Part shown: in pieces, positions 59,301-64,000 of the stretch
How positions within the stretch are numbered: position 1 is the first letter of the stretch
Layout: every line of letters starts with the position of its first letter
From: Cristatella mucedo
Taxonomy: Eukaryota > Bryozoa > Phylactolaemata > Cristatellidae
DNA: 64,000 nucleotides
Direction of reading: 5' to 3'
Assembly (NCBI GenBank): GCA_009760855.2
Contig: WPIO01000113.1
Location: 942,001-1,006,000, forward strand
The notes under the pieces: model-generated
Seen by the model: the letters and a program-made list of their open reading frames with translations, nothing else
What the model was told of the DNA's origin: nothing
Database searches by the model: none
Position numbers and translations under genes: made by a program

Positions 59301-61180
59301 CCTCTTTCACACAGATTCTGCTGCCTTCAAGTGAATGCAATGCTGAGTTTGTGCATGCTAATAGATCCCTTCTCTTGTAGCTTCCTTTAGCAAAACTGAT
59401 GGCTGTCGCCTGCTAACGACCACCAAGAATGACGAAATTCGGGTTTTCAGCGGCCCCGCGTGGAATCAGGAGCTGATGTTTGGGCATTATAACCATGAAA
59501 TGTACGAGGACATGCGCTTGTTTCTTGGCATAGTGACGCCGATGAAGGTACGTGCTCAAGATTCATGTAATTGTATCCATTGATTATTTATATTATTTAT
59601 ACAGTTACTTAAAATGTATGAGACCAAGGTCTTTGCTGAGGTCATGATAAGCTTCAGAAACATGTCTTATTCTATGGTTCCACTATATATCACTCATGCT
59701 GATTGCAGCCTTGTGCCATTGTCCATTCTTAGTCATGGATTATATCCAGCGAAATCTTTATTGCTGATCCTCTGTTTTTCTAATTCCCTATAAGAACCGA
59801 ATACATTTACTGGCACTTTAAATATTGTACGAGTGATGTTCTGCACTCTTGGGAATTGTAACGGGTAAATGTAGCTAAGGCAGATTTCTGTTCAGGACCA
59901 TTCTGGGTTGCGAAGAATACGACTTCTCAAGCTCGAGCAAACCAATTTTTGGAGATTATGGGCAAGCTTAACTTCAAAATCTAGAAAAGTAAGCAATGTA
60001 AAACAAGTGAGGACGTACCTTTTTGCCGAAATATCAAGCGGATTTTTTTAATTATCTCAGCCGTCAGTGCTGCTCGTCAGTCGCCGGTGTAGTGCTACGG
60101 AAGCTGCTGTACTTTTGCAGTAATTTAAACGACGTGAAATCTGAGTTTGACATTAGCTACTGCTTGTATCGATCCATGTAATAGTTCAACGACTTTTCTA
60201 TAATTGGGCGTTTTGCCTTTATGTCATTGATGAATCAAGAATGTCTTCAAATGAGACCGATGAGTTCATACTGAGTGTATCTTCTGAGAAATGCCGAAAT
60301 AATATGCTGGGAATGACTGTGCTATATCCGTAGCCTGTTATGTCAGAACTAGTGCAACTTATCAACTGCCAGAGTCTGAATGTAGCTTTGTCTCGAAAAC
60401 GTTTCAGGCGTCGTGGCATCCTCTCATTGATGCAACAGTCGTCGGGCATTACAAAGAACATCGCCTAAGCCAGTCTATGCTGCTATTTGCCAACCGACAT
60501 AGTTGGCTGGATAAAGAAAACGTGGAAATGAACTTAGGAGATGACTTTGAGCCGGTACTTAACATGCATTCCCGATATAGACACAATTGCACAGTAAGTT
60601 GGTCGAATTCTCCACTCAGTCCCGAGCACCCAATCTCAGCATTATGGCCTACCTAGATTATTTTCTGACGATTTATGATGCATTGCTAACGATTCCTTAG
60701 CTTATGAAGATAATGCATCCAGTTCCTGTATATTTGCAGTTAAACATTTTCAGTACCACTGCTGACTACCTCGCATCATGCACAGGTATGTTGCAAGCGA
60801 GTATGTGTTCGCAGCCTCGATCTTTGCGGATTTCTATTTGATTTGTCGTATAAAATTTCTCGCATAGCTTAAAAACCGAGAAGCTGTGTTCGGTACGCGC
60901 CCTTAGCTGGCTGCTGGTTTTTGCTCCAAAAGTTGTTTTAAGGCAGCTCGCATAGTGTTCATGTGAGGCTAATTACATTCAGTGGATGCTCCTAGGAAGC
61001 TCATCTCCATGTTCTCTCAGTGAAACCGTCTTCAGAAAACCTTTGTTGAGCGCGATCATAGAGTACGATCAACTTGTATGCAAATGCATGTTTCACCCGA
61101 TTGCTTAGACTTTCATTTGTTCCGAAATAGGTTTCAGCGTCCTCGTCCAGAACGTGGCTGCTGTCAGTGAATTGGACTAA
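50217..61180 (+). CDS. DDB2: DDB2-like WD40 protein, copy 3 (nine coding exons, complete)
   Basis: Exons at 50217-50387, 52781-52978, 55651-55796, 55933-56056, 56977-57124, 59381-59547, 60408-60593, 60740-60785 and 61131-61180 (TAA) join in frame to about 411 codons. Exon 1 and exon 7 are identical in protein to copy 2; exons 3 and 4 are the most divergent (11 of 49 and 9 of 41 residues). Exon 4 carries nine replacements against only two silent changes relative to copy 2, most of them specific to this copy, so this blade is loosely constrained or under changed selection. The DWD box VKLWDCR and both WHP motifs are intact. Relative to copy 2, introns carry two extra sense LINE insertions (about 52400-52546 in intron 1 and 53735-54325 in intron 2). 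A poly(A) signal lies 384 bp after the stop. The gene seems intact but could be drifting. Confidence 0.85.
50520..52005 (-). mobile_element. LINE-A, antisense in intron 1 of copy 3
   Basis: Duplicate of 27228-28700. Minus-strand frames give GFRIHAVDTQLYHCFDPSQG (51465-51656) and [17 protein letters not shown] (51620-51928). Confidence 0.78.
52400..52547 (+). mobile_element. LINE-A tail inserted only in copy 3, intron 1
   Basis: Runs from gtcacccctaaccatattta to (TTA)n. Copy 2 has the empty site (cacagttcatattttacatt at about 29237). Confidence 0.85.
52781..52978 (+). CDS. DDB2: DDB2-like copy 3, exon 2
   Basis: Acceptor tcgttgcag, donor GAG|gtaaggg; [19 protein letters not shown]. Five residue differences from copy 2. 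Confidence 0.83.
53735..54325 (+). mobile_element. 5'-truncated LINE-A inserted only in copy 3, intron 2
   Basis: Encodes MAPAYLSNILPNQAKHRTTR and SLATCVRTSHDLTTFKRNL, then the 3'-UTR, stem-loop and (TTA)n. Copies 1 and 2 carry the uninterrupted site (near 1400-1450 and 30350-30400). Confidence 0.85.
54712..55235 (-). mobile_element. LINE-A tail plus LINE-B 3' end, antisense, intron 2 of copy 3
   Basis: Same double insertion, same order and place as at 30765-31290 in copy 2, independently mutated since. Confidence 0.75.
55651..55796 (+). CDS. DDB2: DDB2-like copy 3, exon 3
   Basis: Acceptor gtttgtag, donor GTCCG|gtgggt. Eleven of 49 residues differ from copy 2, including R to G in TGAIKF. 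Confidence 0.79.
55933..56056 (+). CDS. DDB2: DDB2-like copy 3, exon 4
   Basis: Acceptor ttacttag, donor CAG|gtaaat. Ends IHDEQ where copies 1 and 2 have MHDKE; a buried strand reads LELIS instead of LVLIS. Confidence 0.79.
56470..56570. repeat. AT-rich microsatellite, intron 4 of copy 3
   Basis: tatatatacata-type repeats, counterpart of AT-rich runs at 3027-3076 and 32525-32625. Confidence 0.85.
56605..56860 (+). mobile_element. LINE-A 3' tail, intron 4 of copy 3
   Basis: tttagtgggtccctgcaatt to about gatcgaaatagattgag; third member of the insertion shared by all three genes. Confidence 0.6.
56977..57124 (+). CDS. DDB2: DDB2-like copy 3, exon 5 (DWD box)
   Basis: Acceptor atcgacag, donor GCG|gtgagt. 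Contains [18 protein letters not shown], the canonical DWD box. Confidence 0.83.
59381..59547 (+). CDS. DDB2: DDB2-like copy 3, exon 6
   Basis: Acceptor ctcttgtag, donor AAG|gtacgt. Five of its six differences from copy 2 fall in the last 18 residues, the hairpin region. Confidence 0.81.
60408..60593 (+). CDS. DDB2: DDB2-like copy 3, exon 7
   Basis: Acceptor acgtttcag, donor ACA|gtaagt; lies inside a 487-bp tract identical to copy 2. Confidence 0.82.
60740..60785 (+). CDS. DDB2: DDB2-like copy 3, exon 8
   Basis: 46 bp between tatttgcag and ACAG|gtatg; LNIFSTTADYLASCTG. Confidence 0.77.
61131..61180 (+). CDS. DDB2: DDB2-like copy 3, last exon
   Basis: Acceptor ccgaaatag; encodes FSVLVQNVAAVSELD and TAA. 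Confidence 0.77.
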
Positions 61181-61563
61181 GCAATGCTCGTACATCAGCA
61201 ACTACGTCATCAACTCGCGGTCAGAACTTGTCTACCAGCCCAATACGAATCGATCAACGATATGGTACACGCGATTGTGAATGAACATTAGGAACTAATT
61301 TCTTCAACGACAACGACACGATGTTGAGACGATTGAGCAACAAGTGTCATCATCTTGAATACCATGCCTGTCATTTATGCGACGAGCTACGACACTATAT
61401 ATCTGGAGGGATGCGACCATCATGCTTGTTATCTTCTCCTTTTTACAGATTCACGTCGTATTGGAATGCTGAAGAGAATTTTTTCTTTCTCTGAATAATT
61501 CGTCCCAGTGAATTAACTTGAGCATTACAGTCGTTGCGTAATGTGCCTAGCATTTTTCATGGA

Positions 61564-61569
61564 AATAAA
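61564..61569 (+). terminator. Poly(A) signal AATAAA, copy 3
   Basis: AATAAA 384 bp after the TAA in the conserved 3' flank. Confidence 0.5.
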
Positions 61570-61984
61570 TTTACAATCATGCAGGGTCAGCAACGGATAA
61601 TATGCAGTTTAGACCATTTCAAAGCTTAGCTGTTTGTCGTCCGACCGCAGCACGCCTGAAATTACGTGCCAGTGGACATGTCGAAGCTTATCGCTTCGGG
61701 TTGCTGGGTTTTCCGTGCTGCCGTCGGGTGAGATACGTCGGTGGCTAGGAGTTTGCATGCAAGTTATAGAATCGGATGAGCAGCCGGGACCTGGCCCGCC
61801 CGCCTAGGCACGGCGAGTTGGGCGGAAAGTGCTGGCCAAGTGCCAGCACTTTTGATGTTCCTAGTGTTGTACCGTGCGGCTCAGAACGTTCCTTGCAAGC
61901 TTCGCTATTAATCTCTATAAGTGATCATCGGGTCTCATGCGGTATGAAAACACCGGGCGGTCCATCTTAACCCTCGTCTTTGGA

Positions 61985-62645
61985 ATCCTTGCTCAACATC
62001 AGGTTATATCCCGGCTCCTCTCAAGAAAGCTGTAGTCTGGCCGCTTCTCAAGAAAGCAAAAATAGACTGCGAAAACTTGAAAAACTACCGCCCTGTCTCC
62101 CTTCTATCATTTCTATCAAGGGCACAGGAACGGGTCGTTGCCCACCAGCTGAACTCATATATTGCAACCTCGAACCTTGCTAGTAAGTTCCAGTATGGCT
62201 ATAGAGCTAATCATTTCACAGAAGCGTTTCTCAGGATGTACAACGACCTACTTCGGAATGCAAGCACAGTTAGAGCTGCCATGCTTGTTTAGCTTCGATC
62301 TTTCAGCAGCTTTGGATACTATCGATCACGAAGTTCTTTTAAAGCATCTCTCATCTCGCCTAGGCATTAATGGCACCGTCTGCAATGGTTTAGGTGGTGT
62401 CTCAGTAGATGACTCCAGAGTTTTTTAAATAGACAAAGATCGTCCGAGGTACCTCTGAAATATCGGGTACCATAGGGCTCCGTGCTAGGTCGAGTTCTTA
62501 TCATGGCTCATACTCTCCCTCTGGCCGATATGATTGCCAAGCACAATCTAGGCTTTCACTTGTATTCAGATGACATTCAGTTGTACCTTTTCTTTGATCC
62601 CTTCCAGCCTTCGAGCACCTCGAATTCTCTCAACTGAGTTGCTGC
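61985..62645 (+). mobile_element. LINE RT fragment after copy 3
   Basis: Frames encode NLKNYRPVSLLSFLSRAQER and FDLSAALDTIDHEVLLKHLS. Same endonuclease-to-RT deletion junction as after copy 2. Confidence 0.7.
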
Positions 62646-62740
62646 ATATATATGTATATATATTTATTTATTTATAAATTTATGTATATTTATTTATTTG
62701 TTTATATATTTATATATATATATATATATTTGTGTATATA

Positions 62741-62884
62741 GGCCCCATGAGAAATAAGAACTTAACCTCTATTCAGGTGCTTTACGGATGCCTTAAGGCT
62801 CAAGTTTACGAGTCAGCCAAGCCTTCGTCGGGGCGAGCATCTTAACCTCGGGACCTTTACAGCTGAACCAAAGCCGTTCGGCAT
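62741..62884 (-). mobile_element. tRNA-derived SINE (family 2)
   Basis: Third member of the shared insertion (19255, 38290, 62741); box sequences are more decayed here. Confidence 0.72.
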
Positions 62885-62889
62885 TTCGG

Positions 62890-63250
62890 TGAGATGCAGG
62901 TCAACGTGATTTTCGCAATTGCGATGCTAACGATGGACAAGCCTAACTGCAGAGTTTTGCACCAGCTGTAAGCGCCTGATTGCACTTGACTGTAGACTAG
63001 CATGCAGTGAGTTAGAGAAGTGAAGACGAAATGCAACAAATTCATGGACCAACTTGGATGTGGTATCCCTATCTAAACATGCCCGACTTGTAGCAATGTT
63101 ATGTAGCTGAAATTAGGCAGACTCGATTGTGGAGCTGATGTGTTCTAGCGAAAGTTTGCTTTGGTACATGACACGTAGATTTCGTGCTTATTTAACAGGA
63201 GATATTCTGGTAGACTCGATTTTTTAAGCTAGCCTTTCCACTTTTTGAAT
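62890..63250 (-). mobile_element. LINE-A RT fragment, antisense
   Basis: Minus-strand frame includes SGAYSWCKTLQLGLSIVS; corresponds to 38425-38770. Confidence 0.62.
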
Positions 63251-64000
63251 TGAGCCCTTCGGCTTATAATGAAAAGTGCCTGGACAGATGGTTTTTCTTA
63301 GCGTGCTAAACTGAGGAGTTATCTCATATTTTATGTTAAAATGACGATTGGATTAGAGAGTTAGAAGTTGGTCAACGTTGCACTGGTCAATTTTACACGT
63401 GCGATACTGATTAAGAGACTGACTTAAGGAATCGCAGAAAAACAAGAACGTGCGAGCAAACAAAAATTGCTCATATCACCTGCAGGCCAGTGTTGATATG
63501 AGCACTTAAAATACTTGTGCCCACGTTTCGAAAATACTGACAAAAGTTCAAGGAATAGCTAGTAAGTGCTTGCTGGCAGGGCTTTAAATGGGAGAGAAGA
63601 CGAGCAAATTCGCACTGCCACCATCGCATCTCAGTTTATCAATGGCATGAAATTTTCAGAGGCTAGTGCTACCTGAAATTCAAGATTGATTATCATCAAA
63701 ACCAGACAGGTACAGCTCAAAATCTCGGCAATGGAGCTCACTGAGAGACGGCAAGCAGCATACGGGTACTTAAAAAAAGTGCGTACCCTGTGTACAAGCA
63801 GTTAAAAACATTGCTGCAAGGTTTGCGCAATCTTAGAGAGTCAGTATTGTTCTCAGGATTGCAGATGAGCCTGCAATTAAAACCGTCGACTTAGCAAAGC
63901 CCTAGCATGAGGGGAAATGGGCGGGCAAGTTCACGGTTAGAATATCGTCTGCGATTTCTGAAATTGTAGCTAGACGCCCCAACAGCAAGCACGCGAGGGT

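Larger units (their letters stand above)
49710..64000 (+). repeat. Segmental duplication unit with gene copy 3 (runs off window)
   Basis: Same order of elements as the unit at 26430-40400. The last 70 bases (genomic start of the transposon block) match 39470-39545, so the unit continues beyond the window. Confidence 0.85.

Overview
The window is eukaryotic and almost certainly from an invertebrate animal. Genes are split into short exons with GT/AG introns. The filler is dominated by L2/CR1-type LINE fragments, tRNA-derived SINEs, long (TA)n, (TG)n and (CA)n microsatellites, and relics of DNA transposons. I cannot place the species; the repeat style would fit an early-branching metazoan such as a sponge or cnidarian, but that is a guess.

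The only real protein-coding gene I can support is a DDB2-like WD40 gene (damage-specific DNA-binding protein 2, the substrate receptor of the CUL4-DDB1 ubiquitin ligase), present three times in tandem on the + strand. Copy 1 spans 473-9327, with its first exon lying upstream of the window. Copy 2 spans 26935-36845 and copy 3 spans 50217-61180. The eight shared coding exons have identical lengths in all three copies (198, 146, 124, 148, 167, 186, 46 and 50 bp), matching splice phases and no internal stop. Copies 2 and 3 also show a 171-bp first coding exon. Each spliced product would be about 411 aa, close to the human protein.

Layout: 1-405, antisense LINE; 0.4-9.7 kb, DDB2-like copy 1; 9.7-26.4 kb, LINE/SINE-rich spacer holding two relics of the gene's 3' end (12.4 and 20.4 kb) and a 1.5-kb GC-rich 14-bp minisatellite (24.7-26.2 kb); 26.4-40.4 kb, duplicated unit with copy 2; 40.4-49.7 kb, insertion-rich spacer with a nearly complete but decayed antisense LINE (41.2-45.6 kb) and a hAT-like transposase relic (46.9-48.2 kb); 49.7 kb to the end, duplicated unit with copy 3.

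Nested insertions order the duplications. One LINE tail is in the same intron of all three genes, another LINE insertion is shared only by copies 2 and 3, and two further LINE insertions are unique to copy 3. Copy 1 therefore split off first and copies 2 and 3 are the younger pair. Two tracts of near-perfect identity between copies 2 and 3, one over the 5' end and one over exon 7, suggest gene conversion. By hand alignment to human DDB2 from memory, the DDB1-docking Arg of the WDxR box is kept in all copies. Residues that touch damaged DNA (human K132, K244 and the Q335/H336 wedge) are changed, and differ between copies.
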